DNA from: Conidiobolus incongruus B7586
Lineage: Eukaryota; Entomophthoromycota; Entomophthoromycetes; Entomophthorales; Conidiobolaceae
Length of the DNA stretch: 20,657 nucleotides
Reading direction: 5' to 3'
NCBI GenBank assembly: GCA_000697335.1
Contig: JNEM01012984.1
Coordinates: 1 to 20,657, forward strand
Shown in pieces: positions 9,795 to 18,525 of this stretch (positions are counted from its first letter, which is position 1; each line of letters opens with the position of its first letter). The translations under genes and the position numbers were made by a program. The notes beneath the pieces were generated by a model, which did no database searches, was not told where the DNA came from, and saw only the letters and a program-made list of their open reading frames with translations.

Positions 9795-11369
9795 ATGAAT
9801 TTGTTGTTGATGACTGCTTTGTTAACCTCAACTGTGTTGGGTCATATGAAGATGCAAAACCCTCCTCCAAGAAAGGGCGCTAACAATCCCACCTACCCTT
9901 TTGGTGTTGATTACGATTTAGTCGCTCCATTGGGCGGTGGCAAGCCATTCCCATGTGGTGGCGCTCCTGCTGGTCCCTCTGTGTTGACTGTGAAGGCCGG
10001 ATCTTCTATTTCCGTCGACATCACTGGAGGTGCTCCTCATAATGGTGGCCATTGCCAATTTGCAATTTCTTATGATGGCTGCTCTACTTGGGTAGTCCTC
10101 AAGACCGTAATGAACGATTGTCTCGTTGGAAGTGGACTTCATTTCGATGTTCCACTCCCATCGACAGCCCCTTCAAGCGATAAAGCAGTATTCAGCTGGA
10201 ATTGGATCAATAAAACTGGGAATCGCGAGTTTTATATGAATTGTGCCGATATCACCGTCGACGGTGTCGAAGGTGGATCAATCACAGGTCCCGAATTGTT
10301 GGTTGCCGATTTACCGGGCTATCCAACAATTCCTGAATTTACCAATGGTGGCTACAATGGCCAGGATTTGTTCGATGCTAGGAAAACCATTACCGTTACT
10401 GCTAATGGAAATTCCGTATCAAGTGATAATGCTTCATCTGGAAACAAGACTAGCAACACTACATCTTCCGGATCTAATGGAGGTGGAAATACCGGATCTT
10501 CATCTGGAAGTCAATCAGGCTCGTCAAATTCCGGAGCCTATCCTACTTCAAGAGCTAATGCAAGTACTAGAACTGGACCAGGATATGCAACTCAATCAGT
10601 TTCTTCAAATTCTGGATCTTATCCTACTGCTGGTTCAAATGTCAGTGTTAGTACTGGATCTGGAAGTCAATCAACCTCCTCAAACTCAGGAGCATATGTT
10701 ACTTCAGGTTCCAATATGAGCGCTGGCACTGGATCTGGATTTGCAACTCAGTCAAGCTCTCCAAACTCTGGAACTTATCCCACTTTAGCCAGTGGTTCGG
10801 GTCCTTCTTACAAAGTTGTACAAAATAATCAATATGGATCAGGAAGTTCTAACAGTGGTGGAGGTGGATATGCTACAGCATCTAAGCCATCTACTGCCCC
10901 TACCACTATTGCAGGATATCCAATTGGTAATTCCGGAAACTCTCTATATGGTTCCAATGGATACTCTGTTGCCGCTCCAACTACCATTTCTTCAAGTAAA
11001 GCTTCTAGTAATGCCTATCCAGTTGTTCCAACAACTAACTGTGATAATGATGACGGTAGTAGCTATGGATCAACTCCTTCAGCTCCCACCGTTCCTACAG
11101 CTACACAAACTTACCCTGTTGTTAACCCTGTTACTACCACCAATACCTATCCCGTTGTAAACTCTGTCACTACCACGCAAGCCTATCCAGTCGCTAACCC
11201 AATCACTACTACCAATGCTTACCCAGTTGCTAGTCCAGTCCCTACCACACAAGCCTACCCTGTCGCTGGCCCTACATCTGTTGCAAATGGCTACCCAGTT
11301 GTAGCGCCTTTAACAACGACAACCTCAGACCAAGTTGGTTACCCCACGCAACCTATTGGATACTATTAA
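9795..11369 (+). CDS. Secreted LPMO-like histidine-brace copper protein A with repetitive Ser/Thr/Pro tail
   Basis: The likely role is oxidative cleavage of a wall or insoluble polysaccharide (chitin is the obvious candidate) outside the cell. The 524-residue product starts with a 16-residue signal peptide that leaves His17 as mature N-terminus (HMKM). With His82 of APHNGGHCQF it forms the expected copper brace; Tyr147 in NREFYMNCADI is the likely axial ligand. Cys54, 87, 96, 109 and 150 are available for disulfides. The fold resembles chitin-binding type-4/AA11- or AA16-like enzymes; the exact AA family is unresolved. Residues 17-201 form the catalytic domain. Then follow a Ser/Gly/Thr/Asn region with four NSGxYxT repeats (245-330, period 25-27) and six 12-residue YPV repeats (440-500), probably O-glycosylated stalk. 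There is no GPI-type hydrophobic tail and no intron. The AAAATG context and signal peptide support the start. Its paralogue is at 14522. Confidence 0.9.
   Translation: MNLLLMTALLTSTVLGHMKMQNPPPRKGANNPTYPFGVDYDLVAPLGGGKPFPCGGAPAGPSVLTVKAGSSISVDITGGAPHNGGHCQFAISYDGCSTWVVLKTVMNDCLVGSGLHFDVPLPSTAPSSDKAVFSWNWINKTGNREFYMNCADITVDGVEGGSITGPELLVADLPGYPTIPEFTNGGYNGQDLFDARKTITVTANGNSVSSDNASSGNKTSNTTSSGSNGGGNTGSSSGSQSGSSNSGAYPTSRANASTRTGPGYATQSVSSNSGSYPTAGSNVSVSTGSGSQSTSSNSGAYVTSGSNMSAGTGSGFATQSSSPNSGTYPTLASGSGPSYKVVQNNQYGSGSSNSGGGGYATASKPSTAPTTIAGYPIGNSGNSLYGSNGYSVAAPTTISSSKASSNAYPVVPTTNCDNDDGSSYGSTPSAPTVPTATQTYPVVNPVTTTNTYPVVNSVTTTQAYPVANPITTTNAYPVASPVPTTQAYPVAGPTSVANGYPVVAPLTTTTSDQVGYPTQPIGYY
10527..10785 (+). 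repeat. Degenerate 25-27-residue tandem repeat within gene A tail
   Basis: Four units begin at residues 245, 272, 297 and 324 with NSGAYPT, NSGSYPT, NSGAYVT and NSGTYPT. Each is followed by an S/T/G-rich stretch, with TGPGYATQS, TGSGSQSTS or TGSGFATQS variants closing the first three. The unit at DNA level is about 75-81 bp and preserves the frame, so copy number can change without breaking the gene. Confidence 0.8.
11112..11303 (+). repeat. 36-bp (12-residue) YPV repeat, six copies, within gene A tail
   Basis: Tyrosines at residues 440, 452, 464, 476, 488 and 500 each start a YPV motif, followed by V/A-x-P/S and a TTT-type linker. The period is exactly 12 residues, that is 36 bp. A seventh isolated YPV lies at residue 408. 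The pattern resembles Thr/Pro-rich stalks of fungal wall proteins. Confidence 0.9.
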
Positions 11370-12100
11370 CCATACAGTATAAAATTATCCAACTATTAAA
11401 TTATCATTTATAAACCAATGAACGATGTTTCATCTATCGTTATAGCATTTTCAAATTTTCAAAGAACTCAAATTTTATTCCATAATTTTTGCAAATATTC
11501 AATTATTCAAACGATGTTATTTTGTGTTAGTTTAGCTCCACAATTTCATTGATATTAAAGAAAATTATTGAAAATTTTTAGTGTAAAAGTGTTAAATTTT
11601 GAGCTGAAAATTTAGTTAATTAGATAAACTTTAAGCCACTCTGATTTAACATCAATCAAATGAAACTTTGATAAATATGTCATATATTAAAAAATGGAAA
11701 TTTGAACCCAAATATATTAAGTCATTAGATAAAAAAAATATTATTGTTTTATTAGAGTAATATGTATAAATAATATAAAATGGGTTTTTTTCTCAATAGG
11801 ACAAATATGTAATATAAATTGTATTTGATGTTAGAAAAATTTACAATTCTAAATCACAACTATTATGGGTAGAATCAATTAATCCTCTATTCAACAATAA
11901 AATTATTTTTTCAACATATCAAATTTGATCCCACAATTTCTAAGGGTTTCATTCTAATTATATTAACCTCATATCATTTTTCAAAATATCCATTGTTGAA
12001 TAATTATGTCAATTTACCACCTTATGGTTATATTGTCTTATATTTCAATTAACTCTTCAGTTCATCCCGAATAAATAATAAGGTAATAATCGTATTTTTT
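11370..12100. other. Spacer downstream of LPMO gene A
   Basis: AT-rich sequence containing the gene A 3' UTR (TATAAAATTATCC follows closely after the stop; no unique polyadenylation signal is evident). No coding frame or repeat was recognised before the snoRNA island. Confidence 0.6.
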
Positions 12101-12114
12101 TGAGTAAATAATTG

Positions 12115-12197
12115 TCGCTAGGATGAGATTAACTAATAGAGTCAAGCACTGACAATAACTCGTCACCATAAACGCTAGACGACGAGGTCTGAAGTTA
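12115..12197 (+). ncRNA. C/D-box snoRNA with two 25S rRNA guide elements
   Basis: A short GC-richer island carries an ordered C/D layout: box C AGGATGA (12120-12126, one mismatch to RUGAUGA), an internal box D' CTGA (12149-12152) and box D CTGA (12189-12192). The 11 nt at 12137-12147, one base before D', are perfectly complementary to the conserved 25S rRNA segment GCUUGACUCUA. The fifth base upstream of D' pairs with the second U, which from memory is yeast Um2417, the snR66 target. The stretch 12176-12188 before box D can pair with conserved GCCUCGUCAUCUA with one mismatch and one wobble, predicting methylation next to yeast Gm2288. A close terminal stem and a clear C' box are not seen, so the exact ends are uncertain. 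It appears to be an independent intergenic gene. The D' guide match is the main support. Confidence 0.7.
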
Positions 12198-12199
12198 AT

Positions 12200-12996
12200 T
12201 TATAGTTGCTGATATTTTCTTTACTAATTCATAATATTACATTTGCCTCTGACATTTTACTAAACAGTTTTTGTTTTGTTAGGTAATGTACCTGAAGATT
12301 TAATTGTGATCTTATTTTTTTATTAATAAAAAGGGTTATTTTTATTCATATAAATATAAATGATTATTTTTCTAAAATTCATTATAATATTTTATTCTAT
12401 AAATTTTACCGTAATAAAACTTAGTATCAATTTATTTCACTTATTTTTATAAATATTTTAAAAATAATATTATTTATATTTTGTCAATTAATATTTGAAT
12501 ATTTCACATTTTAATAATTCATCAATAAATATTTAAAAACACATTTATGATTATATATTTTATATAATTATTTTTACCACATTCTTAAATCAGATGGAAA
12601 AATGTTGAATTTTATTATATCAGTTATAATAATATTAGTTTATCAATCCATTTATCGACATTTGAAAATAAATCCGATTTAACAATTGTTTTAATACTAT
12701 ATCAATATAGAAATTTTTTTACTTTATTGATATTTGATAATACAAAAAAATCAATGCTTTTATTACTCAAGCATTATGTTAAATTAGGTAATTTAAATAT
12801 TTATTATTTTGATATTTCAAATGTTAAAAATTATTAATATATGAATACAGTCATATACACCAATATAAAATAAATAGTCATTATTATAATGTTTATACAA
12901 TATTCATGGACATGCCAAAATGTCAATTAATATTCAAAAAATTCATTCAAAAAAATAGAGAGGAAATAAATGTATAATTTAAAAGTTCAGTTTATT
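12200..12996. other. Spacer between snoRNA and tRNA copy 3
   Basis: The first 100 nt remain slightly less AT-rich and hold further CTGA tetramers, but no box C and no rRNA complement that I could recognise. The remainder is AT-rich with stops in all frames. No gene is seen. Confidence 0.55.
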
Positions 12997-13024
12997 AAAA
13001 TACAGAGATTATATTTTAAGAGGA

Positions 13025-13097
13025 CGATTCCACCAGGGATCGAACCTGGAATCTCTTGATCCGTAGTCAAGCGCCTTATCCATTTGGCCATGGAACC
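13025..13097 (-). tRNA. tRNA-Arg (anticodon ACG), copy 3
   Basis: Seventy-three nucleotides identical to the other three intact copies, on the minus strand, with full cloverleaf pairing and intact box A and box B. The nearest oligo-T on the transcribed strand is a T4 about 25 nt beyond the 3' end (complement of 12997-13000), a weaker and more distant terminator than those of the other copies. It sits between the two LPMO-like genes and points towards gene A. Confidence 0.97.
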
Positions 13098-14269
13098 TTA
13101 ACTCTCGATTTGGGAGAGACTCAGTAAAATACATAATAATTTATTTTTTTACATTTAATCATTCAATTTCAATTATTTTTAATTTGATAATATTTAATTT
13201 TTCTTTAATTCTTTTATTAAATTTCAAATTATCAACTTCATTTTATACCATAATATATCTTTTATGCTTTTTTTAATATTAATATTTTATATTTTTTTAT
13301 TATATATTCACAAATACATTTAAATTTAGTTTAAAATTTCTATTGAAATGGTAGGATCTATAAAACTATACATTTTATATTATATTTTCATTTTATTATT
13401 ATTTTTTTCGTCATGATTCGAATCATTTTCTATTTTTTGTTCATATTGAAAATATTCAAATGTAACCACAATTAAAGATAATAGAATATGTATTGAATTT
13501 TATTGGATTAAATTAGAATGTTTGAATATCATAATATTTATTCATTCTATCATCATTTATTAATTAATAATTATTACAACATTAACTGGGTATAATTAAA
13601 TATTAATTTTGCTTCAAATAATTAATCCAATGTCAAAAATATTCAAAATACATACAATATATATATTCTAGAGTTGAAATTGATTCATTTTACGTATTTT
13701 AATATAATCACTTTGAACTATAAATTTTTTGAACAAATACCTAAGTGATTCTACTAAGTTTTAATGAGATTTATTATTTCAAATTTCTGTTATTTTAATC
13801 TAAGATTATTTGGTAGATCAAGTGTTGACAGATTTACATATGTAATTCTATAAAAATTTCAACAATTCGTATACTGATAATCAAAAAATAAACATTGTAT
13901 AAATTTATATAATTATATTATATTTCTGTAAAACATCAAATGTCATTAATAATTATAAATATTAACAAATTGAAACTATCCATCAATCAAGATTTGATCA
14001 TTGTCTACAAACTTTTGTTGAAAATATTTTGATTCCAAAAATATTTTCACTTTAAATCTTTAAACTAAATAAAAAAATCCTTTTTAAGAAGGATTACAAA
14101 TAGCAAGCATTTAAAAATATACTCAACAATTTAAGGATTCTAATCAATTTTAAGTAATCTAACATTAGTAAAATAACCTTTCCCAAAACAAAATAAAACA
14201 GGAGTTAAATAGAATTTTAAAACACTAACCAACAATTCGATAAATATAACCAACTGCCAATAGAAATAA
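13098..14269. other. AT-rich spacer upstream of the LPMO gene B promoter
   Basis: About 1.2 kb of AT-rich DNA with no credible coding frame. The first 30 nt after the tRNA contain a small imperfect hairpin (CTCTCGATTTGGGAGAG). Otherwise nothing was recognised. Confidence 0.6.
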
Positions 14270-14400
14270 AGGAGTTAGCGGGAGTGCGGGGTTGAGGACG
14301 TTGTGTCCGTTTCAGAGTCCTGAGAGTTATGATCTCCATTCCCTTCTTGGGACATGAAATCACATCCCGACAGCTCTTAATTTCCTATTTAAATGCGTCT
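14270..14400 (+). promoter_or_regulatory. GC-richer promoter island of LPMO gene B
   Basis: This block is much less AT-rich than the 1 kb before it and includes GGGAGTGCGGGG, a small hairpin GGAC-GTTGT-GTCC, and CCCTTCTTGGGACATG. It ends at a TATA-like box. Position and composition suggest an upstream activating region. Individual factor sites cannot be assigned, and I found no convincing structured RNA in it. Confidence 0.45.
14386..14393 (+). promoter_or_regulatory. TATA-like box of LPMO gene B
   Basis: TATTTAAA lies immediately downstream of the GC-richer island and about 129 nt before the first ATG, a plausible fungal core-promoter spacing. The surrounding non-AT-rich sequence makes it stand out. 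Confidence 0.5.
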
Positions 14401-14521
14401 GGGATCGCGAACCAGAATCAATAAGCAAATTAAAACCATCATTTAGGAGGTGGCTTTGCTTTGGTTGGAATCTGGTTTATTCTAATCATTTTTTGTTATT
14501 ATTTAGTTGAAAGTGTATTGA

Positions 14522-15787
14522 ATGTTAATTATGGTTTACTGGAATAAAGTGTTGATTTTGTCTCCTTTGTTGATTAATCAGGTATGGTCGCATATGAAAA
14601 TGGTTACTCCAATCCCGAGGAGGGCCGCGGAAAACAAAAATTACCCGCATGGTGTAGATTATGATATTACCTCGCCGCTGGGAGATGGAAAGCCATTCCC
14701 ATGTGGTGGTGCTCCAAGGGGTCCTCCCGTTGCAACATATAAGGCTGGATCGTCCATATCCGTGGAGATTGGTGGCGATGCGCCTCATAATGGAGGTCAT
14801 TGCCAATTTGCCATCTCATACGACAATTGCCAAACTTTTGTAGTTTTGAAAACTGTGATGAACGACTGTTTAATTGGCTCGGGTCTTCACTTCGATGTTC
14901 CGATACCACCAAATGCTCCATCGAGTGATCACGCAGTAATCAGCTGGAATTGGATCAATAAATCGGGCAACAGGGAATTCTATATGAATTGTGCAGATGT
15001 TCAAATCAAAGGTGTCGAAGGAGGATATATTGAGGGTCCTGAACTTTTGGTTGCTAACCTGCCAGGATATCCCACCATTCCTGAATTCACATCAGGGGGG
15101 TATTGTGGGGAGGATTTGTTCGAGGCAAGGAAAATTATTAAAGTTTCTGGTGGTGGTGTTCCGATTACTAGCACTCCGCAAATTATTAGCAATAAGGTTA
15201 TACATAACTCTCCTGATTACATTGAGGGGTATGATAACACTTATGATGGGGAATATGGTGAATCTTATGATCATCGCTATACTGACAGCAATCAAGACAC
15301 ATATTTTGGTAACGTTGATTACAGTACCGAAACCTATGGAGATGAATATGATGATAACTATAATGGCCCTTACGAAGATATTCATAACTTTAACTATGTA
15401 CAAAATTACAAAGAATATTATCCCACATCTGAAAACTACGCTGCTGCTCAAGCTCCTGCAATCCCCCCACAAGCTTCAGTCACACCAGCAAAGAATTATG
15501 ATGTCAACATTCCCAGTGATGGGTATATTGTAGGAGTTAGTACATATATCAACGGAACTAACCATCACTACGAGGGTTCGGATTGCGTGGAATTGAAACA
15601 TGAAATCGAGGAAACTCCATATCATGCAGTAGCCCCTCAACCCCAAGCCCAGATTCCCGCACAAGTCGCTAGCCAAGGGTATAATATGAATCTGTCGCAC
15701 TCAATCCCCCAAATTCAAGATCAAATTGATTACTTCGACGTTGATGAGCCACTTCTAGTCAACTCTTCACCAGACAATTATTATTAA
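14522..15787 (+). CDS. Secreted LPMO-like histidine-brace copper protein B with tyrosine-periodic acidic tail
   Basis: A 421-residue paralogue of the gene at 9795 and probably an extracellular copper-dependent polysaccharide oxidase. A signal peptide of 23 residues (or 20 from the second in-frame Met at codon 4) ends before His24, the expected brace residue (HMKM). His89 in APHNGGHCQF and Tyr154 in NREFYMNCADV complete the copper site. Residues 24-208 align without gaps to residues 17-201 of the paralogue, 142 of 185 identical by hand count. The tail differs completely: residues 231-306 hold 17 tyrosines among Asp, Glu, Asn and Gly, mostly spaced every four residues, followed by a Pro/Ala/Gln-rich segment. 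Extra cysteines occur at 195 and 355. There is no intron, no transmembrane or GPI segment, and no separate binding module. Both paralogues end in Tyr-Tyr. Substrate and exact AA family are unresolved. Confidence 0.9.
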   Translation: MLIMVYWNKVLILSPLLINQVWSHMKMVTPIPRRAAENKNYPHGVDYDITSPLGDGKPFPCGGAPRGPPVATYKAGSSISVEIGGDAPHNGGHCQFAISYDNCQTFVVLKTVMNDCLIGSGLHFDVPIPPNAPSSDHAVISWNWINKSGNREFYMNCADVQIKGVEGGYIEGPELLVANLPGYPTIPEFTSGGYCGEDLFEARKIIKVSGGGVPITSTPQIISNKVIHNSPDYIEGYDNTYDGEYGESYDHRYTDSNQDTYFGNVDYSTETYGDEYDDNYNGPYEDIHNFNYVQNYKEYYPTSENYAAAQAPAIPPQASVTPAKNYDVNIPSDGYIVGVSTYINGTNHHYEGSDCVELKHEIEETPYHAVAPQPQAQIPAQVASQGYNMNLSHSIPQIQDQIDYFDVDEPLLVNSSPDNYY

Positions 15788-16707
15788 GCTCTTCCAGAAT
15801 TACATCTTTATATTATCACAATAATAATTAATTAATAAATATCAATCTAACAATTGTTCAACAAATATACACTCTCCAGGTTTAATCAAATTGGTGTTTT
15901 TCAAATCACTCAATTCAAGGTTTGAAATTTGCAAAAATTGTAAATTTTATTCAATATATTCATTCAAATAATTGTGATCAATAATTCATAATAATAATCA
16001 GCTTAAAGATCCATTATTAAATGGATATCAAGAGCCTAAAATATACTCAACTTTTTAGATTTTATCCATTCATAATTTGAGAAATTCAATTTTCAATATT
16101 TGATATATATTTGAAAATTGAAAATTTTCTAAATCTAAATCAAATTAATAAGATTTAGTTTTTAAGTTTGATCATGAAATTTGAATTAAATAAATTTGGA
16201 TAATTTTCATTAGGAGATTTGATAATTTCAAATAATTTTTATTTGCTTTATTTTTATTAAAATCTTGGAATCTGTTAAAATTATTAATTAAACTTGAAAA
16301 AGTGAGTTAATCTTATAAATTGAAGTCATGGCTCATGATTTAATAGCTTTATGAATGGAGCTTTGTAATGCATATAACAGAACAAATCAAATTGACTTGA
16401 CTAGAAATTAACACTTGTTGAATGACATCACTTACCCCATTCAGATTTTAAATCAGATTGATTGGATGACACATTTTGTGAATCTTTGCATTGATTAAAT
16501 TTGGTTGGATAATTATTTAGGAAACAGTGAAGCTGAAAATTTGGTAAAATGAAAATAATGTGTATAGTAATTTTTTAAGGATGGCAATTTTTTAATATGA
16601 AGTGGTAATTCAACAGCAACTAGAGTTTATTTTTGACGATTTTAAACCACAACTTCTTCCATTTTATTTGGACTATCGTTTAGTTCACTTGAATATTTGA
16701 TCACACT
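15788..16707. other. Spacer and upstream region of the MYST gene
   Basis: About 920 nt without a gene. The first part is AT-rich 3' flank of gene B. From about 16320 to 16707 the sequence is less AT-rich and probably contains the MYST promoter; it includes TGACATCA (16423-16430), a one-base variant of the ATF/CREB site TGACGTCA, followed by CTTACCCC. A snoRNA-like pair of boxes in this stretch did not hold up. Confidence 0.5.
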
Positions 16708-18158
16708 ATGATGACTACTAGGAGTGGCCTCAAGGTCCGAAACCTCAGAGTTGAGTTGAAAAATGAAAGTAGGTGATTGTTATTTCGCATACTACTTTTT
16801 CACTAAAAACTAATCCATTTTAGAAAAAAGAATAACTAAACTTAATAATGAAAAGTTAAGACAACGCGAGTTGTCTCCGCCTTCGCCAATTCAAGATTTT
16901 GGGACTAGTATTAGTAATCGAACCGAACCTCCTACCCCTGAGGAAGTTTCCGAAAGTCCTCAAGTGCTCCCCCACAAGAATGATAATTTTCAAAATACTA
17001 AAACAAAACCTCAAAGTTGTCAATTAACGACAAATACGACGACGACACATAAAAAAAGTTTTAAGGAAATTCCGTCACCTTACTCCACATCCATAAAGAG
17101 TTGTGTGTTTGATAAGGTGGAAATAGACACGCTCACCCAATCCTTCTACCCTTCGAGCCTTATCACTGGCGAGCGCGTACACATCTGCGAGATTTGTTTT
17201 AAGTATTTTAATGAATTGCAAGGCTTGGTCAGCCATCGGGTAAATGGAACAGCTTAAATATTTTTCCGAACAATATACTAATCTTATTTTAGGCGAGATG
17301 TTGTCCTAATTTCTATTTTCGAAATGAGGACTTGGTTTACGAAGTTGGTAAAGTTCAAATTTTTGAGATTGACGGAGCTTCTCAACCTGTAAGTTTTTAC
17401 CGACATATGTATATTTAAATTTATAGATTAATTTTTAATTTAGCTACTGTGTCAGTGTCTCTGTCTCTTTACACGACTATTCCTAACGTCAAAGGCACTA
17501 TGTTACGATATAGATTTATTCAAATTTTATATATTACGGGTTCAAGATAGCCAATCCAAACAGTTTAAAACCGTTGGCTACTTTTCCAAAGTAATTTTAT
17601 TTTAATACTATACTGTATCAAATTACTAATATATTATGTTATAGGAAATTAGACCCAAAATTAATTTAAATTTAAGTTGTATATTTATTTTTCCCAATTA
17701 TCAAAGTCAAAACTTTGGCAAACTGTTGATTCAATTTAGTAATTGTCTATAATATCTTTAAAAATACCAGTCGTATTAACTATTTTTGAATAGGCTACGA
17801 GATATCCAAAATCCAACGTATTATAGGCACACCGGAACGTCCCCTATCCCAATCCGGCCTTCATACATATTTAAAATATTGGTCATCATGTATCCTAGAC
17901 GTGCTACTCAATATCGAAGGAAGCATTACACTATCCGAACTAAGTCAAATTACCTACATTCATAGTATGGATTTAATTTTAGCTTTGGAATTTCTAGAGA
18001 TTAAAGACTATCTCCTACCTCCCACAAAGATCCAGCCAGAAACCGAGTTAAAACGTCTAGATACTAATTTTTTACTTAATTTAATCAATTCTAAAAATAT
18101 TCATATGGTCAGTTGGATTGACAAGCATTTAATTCGAATTAAACCACCAATAATTTAA
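16708..18158 (+). CDS. MYST-family histone acetyltransferase, 6 exons
   Basis: MYST enzymes transfer acetyl groups from acetyl-CoA to histone lysines in chromatin complexes. Exons: 16708-16768, 16824-17239, 17293-17388, 17444-17590, 17645-17738, 17794-18158; five GT-AG introns of 53-55 nt; 392 residues. An in-frame TGA 15 nt upstream fixes the start at the double ATG. Residues 1-120 are low-complexity with no chromodomain or PHD finger. The C2HC zinc finger is Cys142-x2-Cys145-x12-His158-x3-Cys162. Then come GKVQIFEIDG, the autoacetylated lysine equivalent Lys208 in TSKALCYD, VGYFSKE, catalytic Cys252 (SCIFIFPNYQ) and catalytic Glu286 in GTPERPLS, 34 residues apart as in Esa1 (C304/E338). The acetyl-CoA loop reads QSQNFGK, where the family has Q-R-x-G-x-G. 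Size and lack of extra domains recall Sas2-type enzymes, but the subfamily is unresolved. Confidence 0.9.
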
Positions 18159-18525
18159 TTATAATAGTATAATAATGATTATATATAAATAAATTTAGTT
18201 TATTATTGTTTTTTTGTTGGATTGATTATTATTATTATTATTAATTGTTTTATCCTTAAACTGTTTTTAAATTATTTGATGGCAAAATTGTAATGAGAAT
18301 TTGATATTTTCTGATATGAGAAAATATTGGAAAAATAAATATAATAATGAGAATATTGATAAATAAAGCTCAGAGCATTATACTTGAAATAAATAGAACT
18401 AATATTATTATTTTATCTGAAAAATAATTATGAAATTTGATTCGTTAACTTTTTCAATTGTTTTTCAACAAAGGTAAAATAAAAAACAACCACCACCAGA
18501 ATAGGATTGGAAGTGATATATTCAA
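18159..18525. other. Spacer between the MYST gene and tRNA copy 4
   Basis: About 370 nt of AT-rich sequence containing the MYST 3' UTR and a short (ATT) trinucleotide run near 18224-18244. No gene or structured RNA was recognised. Confidence 0.6.

Noticed and set aside
10243-11160. Alternative plus-strand frames inside LPMO gene A (158 and 122 codons)
   Set aside because: They are out-of-frame readings of the repetitive Ser/Thr/Pro tail; Leu/Gln-rich output is a by-product of the repeat codons.
14525-15700. Several overlapping frames on both strands inside LPMO gene B
   Set aside because: They conflict with a complete secreted protein with signal peptide and copper brace and have no features of their own.
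16455-16540. Possible second C/D snoRNA (GGATGA-like box and a CTGA about 70 nt later)
   Set aside because: Box C lacks the initial purine in the best register, and the stretch before CTGA gave no convincing rRNA complement, only about six bases.
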